A DNA stretch of 50,173 nt from assembly GCA_023392635.1 (NCBI GenBank), contig JAEVYS010000014.1, forward strand, positions 1 through 50,173, in the 5' to 3' direction. Shown piece after piece: positions 31,774 to 40,269 of this stretch. Below the pieces are notes generated by a model that ran no database searches, was not told the origin of the DNA, and saw only the letters and a list, made by a program, of their open reading frames with translations. Position 1 is the first letter of the stretch. Each line of letters opens with the position of its first letter. The translations under genes and the position numbers were made by a program. This stretch comes from Actinomycetes bacterium (GTDB taxonomy: Bacteria; Actinomycetota; Actinomycetes; Propionibacteriales; Propionibacteriaceae).

Positions 31774-32828
31774 AAGGCGATGCCGTGCAGACCCTCCTGA
31801 CCCGGTCCGCGTCCCTCCGGGCGCTCACCAGGGACACCCACCTGACCCGGCTCGTGGTCATGCTCGCGGTGCTCATCGGCTTCTTCGCGATCGTCAAGAC
31901 CGGCGCCTTCTTCAACCTGCTGACGTGGCAGTCGATGGCCATCCAGTTCCCGGAGTTCGGGCTGATGGCCCTCGGCGTGATGCTCACCATGATCACGGCA
32001 GGCATCGACCTCTCGGTGGTCGGCGTCGCGAACATGGCCGCGATCGGTGCCGCCGTCGTGATGCTCGGCATGGCGCCGCGGGGGGCCGACCCGGCCACGG
32101 CCGCGGGCGCGATCGCGGTGGCGATCTGCCTGGCCCTGGCCACCGGGGCAGCCGCCGGGGCGCTCAACGGCTTCCTCGTGGCGAAGGTCCGGATCCCCCC
32201 GATCCTGGCCACCCTGGGCACGTTCGAGCTGTTCACCGGCATCGCGATCCTCATCACCGGCGGGAAGCCGAAGAGCGGCCTGCCGCCGCTGTACGGCCAG
32301 GTCTTCGCCGGCAAGCTGTTCGGGCTGATCCCCGTGCCGCTGATCGTGTTCGCGGTGGCGACGGTGCTGGTCTGGTTGCTGATGACCAGGACGGCGTTCG
32401 GCACCAAGATCTACATGCTGGGAACCAACGCGACCGCCGCACGGTTCAGCGGACTCAACACGACCAGCCTCCTGGTGCGGACGTACATGATCTCGGGCCT
32501 CTACGCCTCGCTCGCCGGGCTGGTGATGCTCGCGAACTACAACTCGGCGAAGGCCGACTACGGGTCCACCTACACGCTGCTCGCGGTGCTCATCGTGGTC
32601 CTCGGCGGCGTGAACCCCAACGGCGGCAGCGGCCGGCTGATCGGCGTCGTGCTCGCGATCCTGATCCTGCAGATCCTGTCCTCGGGCCTGAACATGTTCC
32701 CGAACATCAGCAACTTCTACCGCCCGCTGATTTGGGGGGCGGTCCTCCTGGCCGTCATCACCGCCAACCACATCGCCGGTCGGCGTCCACACCATCGAGT
32801 CACCAAGGGACAAGGACAACCGAAATGA
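31770..32828 (+). CDS. Sugar ABC permease 2 (RbsC-like)
   Basis: A 352-residue membrane protein whose ATG at 31770 overlaps the previous stop. Markers are MLTMITAGIDLSVVGVANMA, RIPPILATLGTFELFTGIAI, and the EAA-like loop YMLGTNATAARFSGLNTTSL. About nine to ten helices are visible. It pairs with permease 1. The C-terminus ends RRPHHRVTKGQGQPK and its stop overlaps the isomerase start by ATGA, keeping transport and metabolism coupled. Confidence 0.92.
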   Translation: MKGDAVQTLLTRSASLRALTRDTHLTRLVVMLAVLIGFFAIVKTGAFFNLLTWQSMAIQFPEFGLMALGVMLTMITAGIDLSVVGVANMAAIGAAVVMLGMAPRGADPATAAGAIAVAICLALATGAAAGALNGFLVAKVRIPPILATLGTFELFTGIAILITGGKPKSGLPPLYGQVFAGKLFGLIPVPLIVFAVATVLVWLLMTRTAFGTKIYMLGTNATAARFSGLNTTSLLVRTYMISGLYASLAGLVMLANYNSAKADYGSTYTLLAVLIVVLGGVNPNGGSGRLIGVVLAILILQILSSGLNMFPNISNFYRPLIWGAVLLAVITANHIAGRRPHHRVTKGQGQPK

Positions 32829-33388
32829 AGACCGTCAAGGACAAGCACGTCGTCGTGGGCGCCGACTTCGCCGGCTTCCCCCTGAAGGAGGCGGTGAAGA
32901 AGCACCTGGTCGAGCGCGGCTGGAACGTGGAGGACCTCACCCCGACGCTGGAGGACTGCGACATGTACCACCGGGTGGGCTTCCTGGTGGGCTCGAAGAT
33001 CTCGGAGGGGGAGTTCGAGAAGGCGCTCGCCTTCTGCGGCACCGGCATGGGCATCCACATCGCGGCGAGCAAGTGCCCGCACGTCCACGCCGCGGTCGCA
33101 GAGACGCTCCCGGCCGCGAAGCGGGCGGCGACCGCCAACAACGCCAACCTGCTCGCCATGGGCGCCTTCTGGACGGGCCCGCGCCTGGGACAGGCGATGG
33201 CCGACGCGTTCCTGGAGAGCTCGATGGGGGAGGGCTACGAGGACTGGGACGGCTTCTACGAGTACCACTGGATCGGCTACGACGAGTGCGAGAACTTCGA
33301 CTACGACGCGTACCGGGCCAACGGCTTCCGCGTGCCCAACCCCGCGTCCGCTCCGCTCGGCCCGCAGCCGCGCGGGCTGGCGTACTGA
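32825..33388 (+). CDS. RpiB/LacAB-family sugar-phosphate isomerase (divergent)
   Basis: A 187-residue member of the RpiB/LacA/LacB family, about 35 residues longer than E. coli RpiB. The catalytic cysteine is present in FCGTGMGIHIAASK (like CGTGVG in RpiB). The N-terminal D-H of RpiB (GCDHVGF) is D-F here (GADFAGF), and the ring-opening His before the NxTN/ANNANLL loop is replaced by Ala. That loop (RAATANNANLLAMG) looks closer to tetrulose-phosphate isomerases such as DerI/EryI, from memory. The C-terminal extension is rich in Tyr, Trp and acidic residues. The substrate may not be ribose 5-phosphate despite the rbsK/rbsD neighbours. Confidence 0.85.
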   Translation: MKTVKDKHVVVGADFAGFPLKEAVKKHLVERGWNVEDLTPTLEDCDMYHRVGFLVGSKISEGEFEKALAFCGTGMGIHIAASKCPHVHAAVAETLPAAKRAATANNANLLAMGAFWTGPRLGQAMADAFLESSMGEGYEDWDGFYEYHWIGYDECENFDYDAYRANGFRVPNPASAPLGPQPRGLAY

Positions 33389-33414
33389 TGCCGCGGCGTA
33401 CCGGGAGGGACTGA

Positions 33415-34320
33415 ATGGGCGCGATCGCTGTGATCGGCTCGGCGAACGCAGACCTCGTCGTTCAGGTCGCGCGTCGCCCGGCGGGCGGCGAGACGATCCT
33501 CGGCTCCGACCTGGTCGTCACCCCGGGCGGCAAGGGCGCCAACCAGGCGGTCGCCGCCGCTCTCGTGGGCGGTGACGTCCGTTTCGTGGGGGCCGTGGGC
33601 GACGACGGGCACGGCGAGCTGCTCCGCGGCTCGCTGGCCGGTGCCGGCGTCGATGTCGCCGAGCTGGTCACGGCGGCCGGCGCCACCGGGGTCGCCCTGA
33701 TCTTCGTCACCCCTGACGGCGAGAACTCGATCGTGGTCGCGCCGGGCGCGAACAGCGCCGTGACGCCCGCTTTCGTGAGCGCGTGCGAGCGGTCGTGGCT
33801 GGCCGCCGACCTGGTCGTGATGCAGCTGGAGGTGCCCATGGCGACCGTCGAGGCGGTGGCTGCCGCCTGCGCCCGCGCCGGCACCCGGTTCCTGCTCAAT
33901 GCCGCGCCCGCCGCCGTCCCGCCCGCCGCTGTGTTGCATGCCTGCGACCCGCTGGTCGTGAACCGGAGCGAGGCGTTGATCCTGCTCGCGGACGACCCGG
34001 ACTCGGCGGAGGACGCGGAGCAGCTGGCCCGCCGTCTCGCGGACCTCGGTCCGCGCAGCGTCGTGCTGACGCTCGGTGCCGGCGGCTCACTGGCGCTCGA
34101 CGCGGACGGCGTCGTGCACCACCAGGCGGCGCCCCGGGTGACCGCGGTCGACACCACCGGTGCCGGCGACGCGTTCGTCGGTGCACTGGCCGTCGAGCTC
34201 GCCGCCGGGAAGGCCCTGGCCGGAGGCCTGGCCCGGGCGACCGAGGTGGCCGCCCTGTCCGTGCAGCGGGCGGGCGCCCAGTCCTCCTATCCGACGCGCT
34301 CGGAGGTGGAGGGCGGATGA
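33415..34320 (+). CDS. rbsK: Ribokinase (PfkB family)
   Basis: A 301-residue PfkB-family kinase. GGGAGGGA (33402-33409) precedes ATG at 33415. Signatures are VIGSANADLVVQV at the start, PGGKGANQAVAAA (about 39-51, first PfkB signature) and DTTGAGDAFVGALA (about 243-256, with the catalytic Asp of GAGD). It would phosphorylate ribose (or a related pentose) at O5 using ATP. It overlaps rbsD by ATGA. The gene set with RbsD supports a pentose, ribose being the default. Confidence 0.93.
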   Translation: MGAIAVIGSANADLVVQVARRPAGGETILGSDLVVTPGGKGANQAVAAALVGGDVRFVGAVGDDGHGELLRGSLAGAGVDVAELVTAAGATGVALIFVTPDGENSIVVAPGANSAVTPAFVSACERSWLAADLVVMQLEVPMATVEAVAAACARAGTRFLLNAAPAAVPPAAVLHACDPLVVNRSEALILLADDPDSAEDAEQLARRLADLGPRSVVLTLGAGGSLALDADGVVHHQAAPRVTAVDTTGAGDAFVGALAVELAAGKALAGGLARATEVAALSVQRAGAQSSYPTRSEVEGG

Positions 34321-34706
34321 AGCGGGACGGCATCCTGAACCCCCGGCTCAGCTTCCTGCTCGCCGGGCTGGGTCACACCGACACGGTGGTGGTCGCCGAC
34401 TGCGGGCTGCCGCGACCGCCGGGCGTGGAGGTCGTCGACCTCGCCCTGGTGTTCGGCGTGCCCACCTTCGAGCAGGTGCTGCGTGCGCTCTCGACGGAAC
34501 TGGTGGTCGAGCGGGCCCTCATCGCCGCGGAGTCGCTCGAGCGCAATCGCGGTGTCCGACGCCTGGTGGAGTCGCTGTTCGTCGCGCCCGACACGGTGGA
34601 CCACGAGGAGTTCAAGCGGTGCACCTGCGACGCCAGCCTGCTCGTGCGCACCGGCGAGGCCAGCCCCTACGCCAACGCCATCCTCAGGTGCGGGGTGCCG
34701 TTCTAG
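34317..34706 (+). CDS. rbsD: D-ribose pyranase
   Basis: A 129-residue protein of the RbsD/FucU family. It begins MKRDGILNPRLSFLLAGLGH (with the catalytic-type His 20) and carries ADCGLPRPPGVEVVDLALVFG plus the C-terminal GEASPYANAILRCGVPF. These are standard RbsD motifs. It interconverts pyranose and furanose forms so that ribokinase receives its substrate. The ATG overlaps the ribokinase stop. It appears to be the last gene of the operon; no strong hairpin is visible in the 57-base gap that follows. Confidence 0.92.
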   Translation: MKRDGILNPRLSFLLAGLGHTDTVVVADCGLPRPPGVEVVDLALVFGVPTFEQVLRALSTELVVERALIAAESLERNRGVRRLVESLFVAPDTVDHEEFKRCTCDASLLVRTGEASPYANAILRCGVPF

Positions 34707-34763
34707 CGACATGGTCCGCGACGACCGTCAGCGCAGCGCCCCGCGGCTCGCCATACTGCTGGC

Positions 34764-35753
34764 ATGACCCGATCCACAGAGCTCGGCTGGGAACTCGACG
34801 GCATTGCGATGCACGGGACGCTCACCGTCCCCGACGGCGATGGCCCGTTCCCGACCGTCGTCCTGGTGGCCGGCAGCGGCCCCACCGACCGTGACTGGAC
34901 CTCGCCGCTGCTGCCCGGGACCAACGGCAGCGCGCGCCTGCTCGCGGACGCGCTCGCCAAGGCCGGCTTCGCCTCCGCGCGCTACGACAAGCGGGGATCG
35001 GGCCCCGACGTGGCGCAGAACGTCACGGCGCTCATGGGCCGGATCAGCATGGCGTCCCACCTCGACGAACTCGCCGCCTGCGTGGCCGCCGCGGTCGCCC
35101 AGGACGTCGTCGACCCGGCGAGGCTGGTGGGGCTGGGCAACAGCGAGGGCTGCCTGCACGTGCTGCACTACGCCACCAGCCCGCAGCCGCTCCCGTTCCG
35201 CGCCGTCGTGCTCACCGCACCGCCGGGGCGCGCGATCGGCGAGCTCTTCCGGTCGCAACTCCAGCTCCAGCTCGGCCCGGTGCCGGGCGGGGAGGAGTAC
35301 CTGCGCCTCGTGGACGCGGCGATCGCCCGTTTCGAGGCCGGCGGACAGATGGACCCCGACCCGTCCCTGCCCGAGCCGGTCAGGATGGCGCTGTCGAGCT
35401 TCGACACCCCGATCAACCTGCCCTTCGCCCGGGAGCTGTGGTCCGAGGACGCCGCCGACGTCCTGCCAGCGATCACCGTGCCCACCCTCGTCGTGATCGG
35501 CCACAAGGACGTGCAGGTGGACGCCGACCTGGACGGCAAGCGGTTGCAGGAGGCCGCCGCCGGCCTGAGCGACGTTTCGTTCGCCTTCCCCGCCTCAGCG
35601 AACCACGTCCTCAAGCAGGAGAGCCGCACGATCGCCGAGGTCGTGGCCTCCGGCGACCTCAGGTACAACGGCCCCGACACCCTGCTCGACCCGGAGGCGG
35701 TCGGGGCGATCACGGGCTGGCTCGCCGACGTCGTGGAGGCACCGGAACGCTGA
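34764..35753 (+). CDS. Alpha/beta hydrolase
   Basis: A 329-residue alpha/beta hydrolase. The oxyanion region VVLVAGSGPTDRDWTSP (about 32-48) and KRGSGPD resemble the serine-peptidase/esterase (BAAT/S9-like) group. The nucleophile elbow is GNSEGCL (Ser ~146). The acid is probably Asp in GHKDVQVD and the base His in SANHVLK. There is no signal peptide. The substrate is unknown; esterase activity is the conservative call. It converges with the GH13 gene with only 16 bases between the stops. Confidence 0.85.
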   Translation: MTRSTELGWELDGIAMHGTLTVPDGDGPFPTVVLVAGSGPTDRDWTSPLLPGTNGSARLLADALAKAGFASARYDKRGSGPDVAQNVTALMGRISMASHLDELAACVAAAVAQDVVDPARLVGLGNSEGCLHVLHYATSPQPLPFRAVVLTAPPGRAIGELFRSQLQLQLGPVPGGEEYLRLVDAAIARFEAGGQMDPDPSLPEPVRMALSSFDTPINLPFARELWSEDAADVLPAITVPTLVVIGHKDVQVDADLDGKRLQEAAAGLSDVSFAFPASANHVLKQESRTIAEVVASGDLRYNGPDTLLDPEAVGAITGWLADVVEAPER

Positions 35754-35769
35754 GCCGGCCCGGGAACGC

Positions 35770-37422
35770 TCAGGCGGGCGACAGCACCCAGAACCAGCGG
35801 AAGCCGTATCCGGCGAGGCTGATCTCGAGCTCGCCCGCGTGGGCGACCGATTCGCCGCCGAGCAGGTCCTCCACCGTGTCCTCGGGCCGGACGGCGCCGC
35901 GCAGCGTCATGGACGCGGGATTGCTCGACAGGTTGTGCACGGCGATCACCGACGAGCGCTCGAGCGCGAGACGGTGCGCGAGCACCGTCGGCGCGGTGTG
36001 CTCGAGCACCGAGAACTCGCCCCAGCCCACTTCCTGGCGCTTCCTGCGGATCGCGATCAGGCCGCGGATGAAGGAGAACATCGAGTCGGGTTCGTGCTCC
36101 TGGTCGGCCAGGTTCACGTGCTCGGGGCCGTACCCGTCCGGCGTGATCCGCTGGATCAGCCGACGGGGCGCCGCGGTCGAGAAGCCGGCCGTCGGGCCCG
36201 GCGTCCACTGCATCGGCGTCCTGACCGCCATCCGCCCGGGTGCCGCGAGGTCCTCGCCCATGCCGATCTCCTCGCCGTAGTAGATCGTGGGCGTGCCGGG
36301 CAGCGAGAAGAGCAGGCTGTACGCCAGCCGGACCCGTCGGGGATCACCGTCCAGCATCGGCGGCAGCCGCCGCTTCAGGCCGCGGTCGTACACCTGCATC
36401 TCCGGCTCGGGCCCGAACGCGGCGAACACCTCTGCCCGCTCGGCGTCGCTCAGCTTGTCCAGCGTCAACTCGTCGTGGTTGCGCAGGAACGTGGCCCACT
36501 GGCAGTGCGGGTGAACCCGAGGACGCGTGGTCAGCGCCTTCACCAGCGGACGCGGGTCCTCGCGGGCGAGCGAGAGGTAGGTCGCCTGCATGCTGATGAA
36601 GTCGAACATCATGTGCAGTTCGTCGCCGGCGTCGCCGCCGAAGAACCTGCGCTGCTCGGCGTGCGGCACGTTGACCTCGCCCAGCAGCATGGCATCGCCC
36701 TTGCGGCGGCCGAGGAACGAGCGCACCTCCTTCAGCACGGCGTGGACGTCGACGACCTCGGTGGGGCCGGCCGAGTCCGCCGTCGTCTGCAGGATGAAGG
36801 GCACCGCGTCCATCCGGAACCCGTCGACGCCGAGCTCCACCCAGAAGCCGATCGTGCGCAGCAGCTCGTCCATCACGTCGGGGTTCGCGAGGTTCAGGTC
36901 GGGCTGGTAGGAGTAGAAGTGGTGCAGGTACCACTGCCCGGTGCGCCCGTCGAAGGCCCAGATGCTGTCCTCCTCGCCCGGGAACACCACCTCCTTCGAG
37001 GTGTCGCCGGGCTCGGTGTCGCGCCACACGTAGTAGTCGCGGTACGGGTTGTCGACACTGCGCCGGGACGCCTTGAACCACGGGTGCTGGTCGGAGGTGT
37101 GGTTGACGATCAGGTCGGCCACCACGCGCAGCCCGCGGTCGTGCGCCGTCCGGATCATCTCGACGAGCTCGCCGTGGTTGCCCAGCCGCGGGTCGACGCC
37201 GTAGAAGTCGACGATGTCGTAGCCGTCGTCCCGGTCAGGGCTCGGATAGAACGGCATCAGCCACAGGCAGTTGACGCCCAGCTCGGCGAGGTAGTCGATC
37301 TTGGAGGCGAGCCCGAGCAGGTCGCCCACGCCGTCGCCGTTGCTGTCGAAGAAGGTCTCGACGTCGAGGCAGTAGATGATGGCGCTCTTCCACCACAGGT
37401 CGCTCGTGTCCGTGATCCGCAC
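35770..37422 (-). CDS. GH13 alpha-glucosyl enzyme, trehalose-synthase-like
   Basis: A 550-residue cytoplasmic GH13 protein. The first block is WWKSAIIYCLDVETFFDSNGDGVGDL-type (partial), then VADLIVNHTSDQHPWF (region I), GFRMDAVPF with the nucleophile Asp (region II), LLGEVN with the acid/base Glu (region III) and FLRNHDELT (region IV). These match trehalose synthase (maltose to trehalose) and related enzymes. Sequence length fits a stand-alone enzyme without a maltokinase domain. The ordinary trehalose synthase start is WYKxAVIYE-like, so 'IIYCLDVETF' is a variant, and alpha-glucosidase activity is possible. The start is GTG at 37422. It is divergent from the protease gene. Confidence 0.85.
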   Translation of the reverse strand: MRITDTSDLWWKSAIIYCLDVETFFDSNGDGVGDLLGLASKIDYLAELGVNCLWLMPFYPSPDRDDGYDIVDFYGVDPRLGNHGELVEMIRTAHDRGLRVVADLIVNHTSDQHPWFKASRRSVDNPYRDYYVWRDTEPGDTSKEVVFPGEEDSIWAFDGRTGQWYLHHFYSYQPDLNLANPDVMDELLRTIGFWVELGVDGFRMDAVPFILQTTADSAGPTEVVDVHAVLKEVRSFLGRRKGDAMLLGEVNVPHAEQRRFFGGDAGDELHMMFDFISMQATYLSLAREDPRPLVKALTTRPRVHPHCQWATFLRNHDELTLDKLSDAERAEVFAAFGPEPEMQVYDRGLKRRLPPMLDGDPRRVRLAYSLLFSLPGTPTIYYGEEIGMGEDLAAPGRMAVRTPMQWTPGPTAGFSTAAPRRLIQRITPDGYGPEHVNLADQEHEPDSMFSFIRGLIAIRRKRQEVGWGEFSVLEHTAPTVLAHRLALERSSVIAVHNLSSNPASMTLRGAVRPEDTVEDLLGGESVAHAGELEISLAGYGFRWFWVLSPA

Positions 37423-37619
37423 GGTTCACAGGTACCCTCACCGGCACGCCGGCTCGCCCCGCGGGCAGGCTGCCGAGCACATCGCCGTGTCGAAGGCGCT
37501 CTGCAGGCACAGGGGGTTACGGGTGGGGGACAGCGAAACCTACGTAGCCGTCCGGGGTGTCGCGCTCGAACGGTCCCGCTTAGGTTCGGAACTCCGACAA
37601 CCACCCGAGGAGCAACAGC

Positions 37620-38564
37620 ATGAAGCCATGGAGATCCGTCGCCGCCGCCATCGCGGGCGCGCTGGCGCTGACCACCTCCGCCGCAGTGAACGCGCAGGCC
37701 ATCACCGGCGGTGATCGCGACGACGCGAACCACTACTCCAACGTCGGCATGATCGTCTTCTACGAAGACGGCGGACGCTTCCGCTGCACCGCGACCCTGG
37801 TCAGCCCGACGGTGCTGCTGACCGCGGCACACTGCTCGGCCGGCAACACCGGCAAGACCATCGTGAACTTCTCCCCGGTGATCGCCGAGCAGCCGCCGTC
37901 GGGCCTCCCGGCGGCAGCGAACCCTGCGGTCGGCTACACCGACCCCGACGGCGACGGCGTCATCGTCGACCTCAAGGGCCGCGACTGGTACACCGGCACG
38001 GCGTACGCCCACCCGCGGTACTCCGACTTCACCGACCTGAAGAACTGGAACGACGTGGGCGTGGTCATTCTCGACAGGCCCGTCACGAATCTCGCGCCTG
38101 CCGCCATCGCACCGGTGGGAACACTGGACGCGATCGCGAAGTCCAAGCTCTCCAGCACCCTGTTCCGGGTGGTGGGCTACGGCACCGAGGTCCGCAAGTA
38201 CCAGCCGGTGCCCGAGGACGCGAACCAGGGCAAGAAGCCGACTCCGCAGTCGTATCCGCTCGTGCGCCGCTACGCCGACGCACCCGGACAGAAGCTGACG
38301 CCGCAGATCCTCCAGGTCAACGGCAACATCCACGACACCCGCGGAACCGGCGGCAGCTGCTTCGGGGACTCCGGCGGCCCGACGTTCTACCCGGGCGGCG
38401 GCGCGGCGGGCGAGAAGGTCGTCACCGTCACCAGCTACGGGTACACCGACAACTGCCGGTACCTCGACGGGCTCCAGCGCGTCGACATCGCCGTCGTCCA
38501 GAGCTGGCTGATGCCGATCGTGACCAGTGGCACCGCGCCGCTGACCTACTTCGTCAAGGCCTGA
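37620..38564 (+). CDS. Secreted trypsin-like serine protease (S1 family)
   Basis: A 314-residue exported protease. GAGGAGCA precedes the ATG at 37620. The signal peptide (KPWRSVAAAIAGALALTTSAAVNA) ends near residue 27, and the mature start ITGGD resembles the usual IVGG. The catalytic triad is seen as TAAHCS (His), NWNDVGVVIL (Asp) and GGSCFGDSGGP (Ser). Cysteines near His and Ser likely form the conserved disulfides. There is no propeptide longer than a few residues. The target is unknown. It converges with the MDR dehydrogenase and their ends overlap by 11 bases. Confidence 0.92.
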   Translation: MKPWRSVAAAIAGALALTTSAAVNAQAITGGDRDDANHYSNVGMIVFYEDGGRFRCTATLVSPTVLLTAAHCSAGNTGKTIVNFSPVIAEQPPSGLPAAANPAVGYTDPDGDGVIVDLKGRDWYTGTAYAHPRYSDFTDLKNWNDVGVVILDRPVTNLAPAAIAPVGTLDAIAKSKLSSTLFRVVGYGTEVRKYQPVPEDANQGKKPTPQSYPLVRRYADAPGQKLTPQILQVNGNIHDTRGTGGSCFGDSGGPTFYPGGGAAGEKVVTVTSYGYTDNCRYLDGLQRVDIAVVQSWLMPIVTSGTAPLTYFVKA

Positions 38565-40269
38565 CTCCACAGCTGTGCGGCCCCGCCCCTCCGGGCCGGG
38601 GCCGCACCCGTGCGTACGCTGCCGTGGCCAGGAGTTCCCGCTCCGCAGCGGCCGTCCAGCGCCCACCGTCCATCAGCGCGGCCACCTCGGGCAGCATCAG
38701 GGGAAGGTCGGCCAGCCGCACCAGGCCGAGGTCGTGCAGCCGGGGATAGACCATGATCTTCCCCCCGGACGTGCGTTCGACCACCGCGCGGATCGCGTCG
38801 GCGAAGCCCGCCATGCCGCACACCGCGTCCAGCGAGATCGACGTGTCGAGCACGCCCGACTCCAGCTTCGCGAGCACCCCGCGCAGGTCAGCCATCTGCG
38901 AGCCCGACGTGCCGATCAGGAAGACGTGGTTCTCGATGATCCGCTGCAGGTCGAGCTCGGCCAGGGTGCCCGCAGGGAAGCCGGCGAACGCGTTCACGAT
39001 CGCGCCGGGCCCGGCCAGGTCCACGGTCTGCGCCAGCACCGGCGCCACCGGTACCAGGCAGGTCAGGTAGGTGAAGCCGGGCTGCAGGGGAGTGGACACG
39101 GAGTTCACCAGGTCCAGGCGGACGCCGTGCCGCTCGGCCGCCGGCCCGACCACGTCGGCGAGGTGCTGGAGCCGGTCGTCGTTCAGGTCGCTGGCCACGA
39201 TGCTCACCCCGTCCAGGCCGAGCACCGCCGCGCGCATCGTGTGCATCAGGCCCATCGGGCCGGCCGCGCCGATCACCGCGATCCGATCGCCCGGACGGAT
39301 CTCTCCCGTGGCCGGGATGCTCGCGTACGCTTCGGCCGGGTCGTCGCCGGTGGTGCCGATGAACCGGACGAAGTCGTAGTGCACCCGCCCCACGTCGAGC
39401 TTCACCGGACGTCCGAGGCGGCGCCCGCCGAGGACGACGCACAGCAGGCTCTCGTTGCCCAGCAGGGCACCCAGGCGCTCGATCGTCTCCTCGTCCGCCC
39501 CGTAGTACACGATGTCGTCGAACCCCGGCTCCAGCTCGTCCAGCGACGCCGCGAGCCCGCCGGGCACGTCCGTCCCGACCACCGCCACCTTCGCGGGCGC
39601 GGACGCCGCCCGCAACGCCTCCAGGCCCGCCGGCACGACGCCGTCCCCGGCCACCACCAGCAGCGAGCCGCCGGCCTTGAGGGTGTTGCGCTCCTGCCGG
39701 GTGTAGGCCGCCTCGACCGTGGCCCACGGCTCCACCAGCGCCACCGCGGCGGCGGACGGCGCCTCGCTCACGCGCAGCATGAACTCGTCGTCCGCGGTGA
39801 CGACCATGCGCTCGTCGACCACCACGTACTCCTGCAGCGCACCCTCGAAGTTGTAGCCGAACGCTCCGCTGGAGGCCGCCGTCGGCAGGTGCCGCCAGTC
39901 CGCTTGCACCAGCACCCGGTCGCCCACCGCGTAATGCCGCACCCGCTCTCCGGTCGCCACCACCCGCGCCACCGGTTCGTGGCCAGGCACGGTCGGCTCG
40001 GCGCCCGGGTGGTAGCTGGGGATACCGGCCAGCTCCTCGGGGGTCAGCCCGGCCACCACCGGCAGCTTGCGCGGGTGGTTCTCGAAGGCGTGGAGCAGCT
40101 TGGTGTCACTGAAGCAGATGCCGCAGGCCTCCACCGCCAGGAGCAGCTGGGTCGGGCCGACCGGGTCGACGGGCTTGGCCGGGTTGTGCGCGAACTCGTC
40201 GACTCCCAGGTACTGGATGGCGTGCTGCGTGGCCGGCAGGCCGGCATCGTCGGGTTCGGTCACCGACAT
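38554..40269 (-). CDS. Zinc-type MDR dehydrogenase with a second Rossmann-like segment
   Basis: A 571-residue dehydrogenase, much longer than the usual 340-410. The N-terminal catalytic domain has the zinc ligand context CGICFSDTKL (Cys 49) and VPGHEPVARV (His-Glu 97-98). The four-cysteine structural zinc lobe is absent. Two nucleotide-binding-like stretches follow: GGSLLVVAGDGVVPAGLEAL (about 205-224) and RIAVIGAAGPMGLMHTMRAA (about 324-343), the latter followed by SDLNDDRL. It resembles sorbose-phosphate-reductase-like MDRs. It probably oxidises a polyol or reduces a ketose in the SorC-controlled pathway. The final ~20 residues are Pro/Gly/Arg-rich and overlap a terminator. Confidence 0.82.
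   Translation of the reverse strand: MSVTEPDDAGLPATQHAIQYLGVDEFAHNPAKPVDPVGPTQLLLAVEACGICFSDTKLLHAFENHPRKLPVVAGLTPEELAGIPSYHPGAEPTVPGHEPVARVVATGERVRHYAVGDRVLVQADWRHLPTAASSGAFGYNFEGALQEYVVVDERMVVTADDEFMLRVSEAPSAAAVALVEPWATVEAAYTRQERNTLKAGGSLLVVAGDGVVPAGLEALRAASAPAKVAVVGTDVPGGLAASLDELEPGFDDIVYYGADEETIERLGALLGNESLLCVVLGGRRLGRPVKLDVGRVHYDFVRFIGTTGDDPAEAYASIPATGEIRPGDRIAVIGAAGPMGLMHTMRAAVLGLDGVSIVASDLNDDRLQHLADVVGPAAERHGVRLDLVNSVSTPLQPGFTYLTCLVPVAPVLAQTVDLAGPGAIVNAFAGFPAGTLAELDLQRIIENHVFLIGTSGSQMADLRGVLAKLESGVLDTSISLDAVCGMAGFADAIRAVVERTSGGKIMVYPRLHDLGLVRLADLPLMLPEVAALMDGGRWTAAAERELLATAAYARVRPRPGGAGPHSCGVRP
38575..38607. terminator. Terminator hairpin inside the 3' end of the MDR gene
   Basis: GTGCGGCCCCG (38575-38585) pairs with CGGGGCCGCAC (38597-38607) over an 11-base loop, ten bases past the protease stop. 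It lies in the last codons of the convergent MDR gene. Confidence 0.7.
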
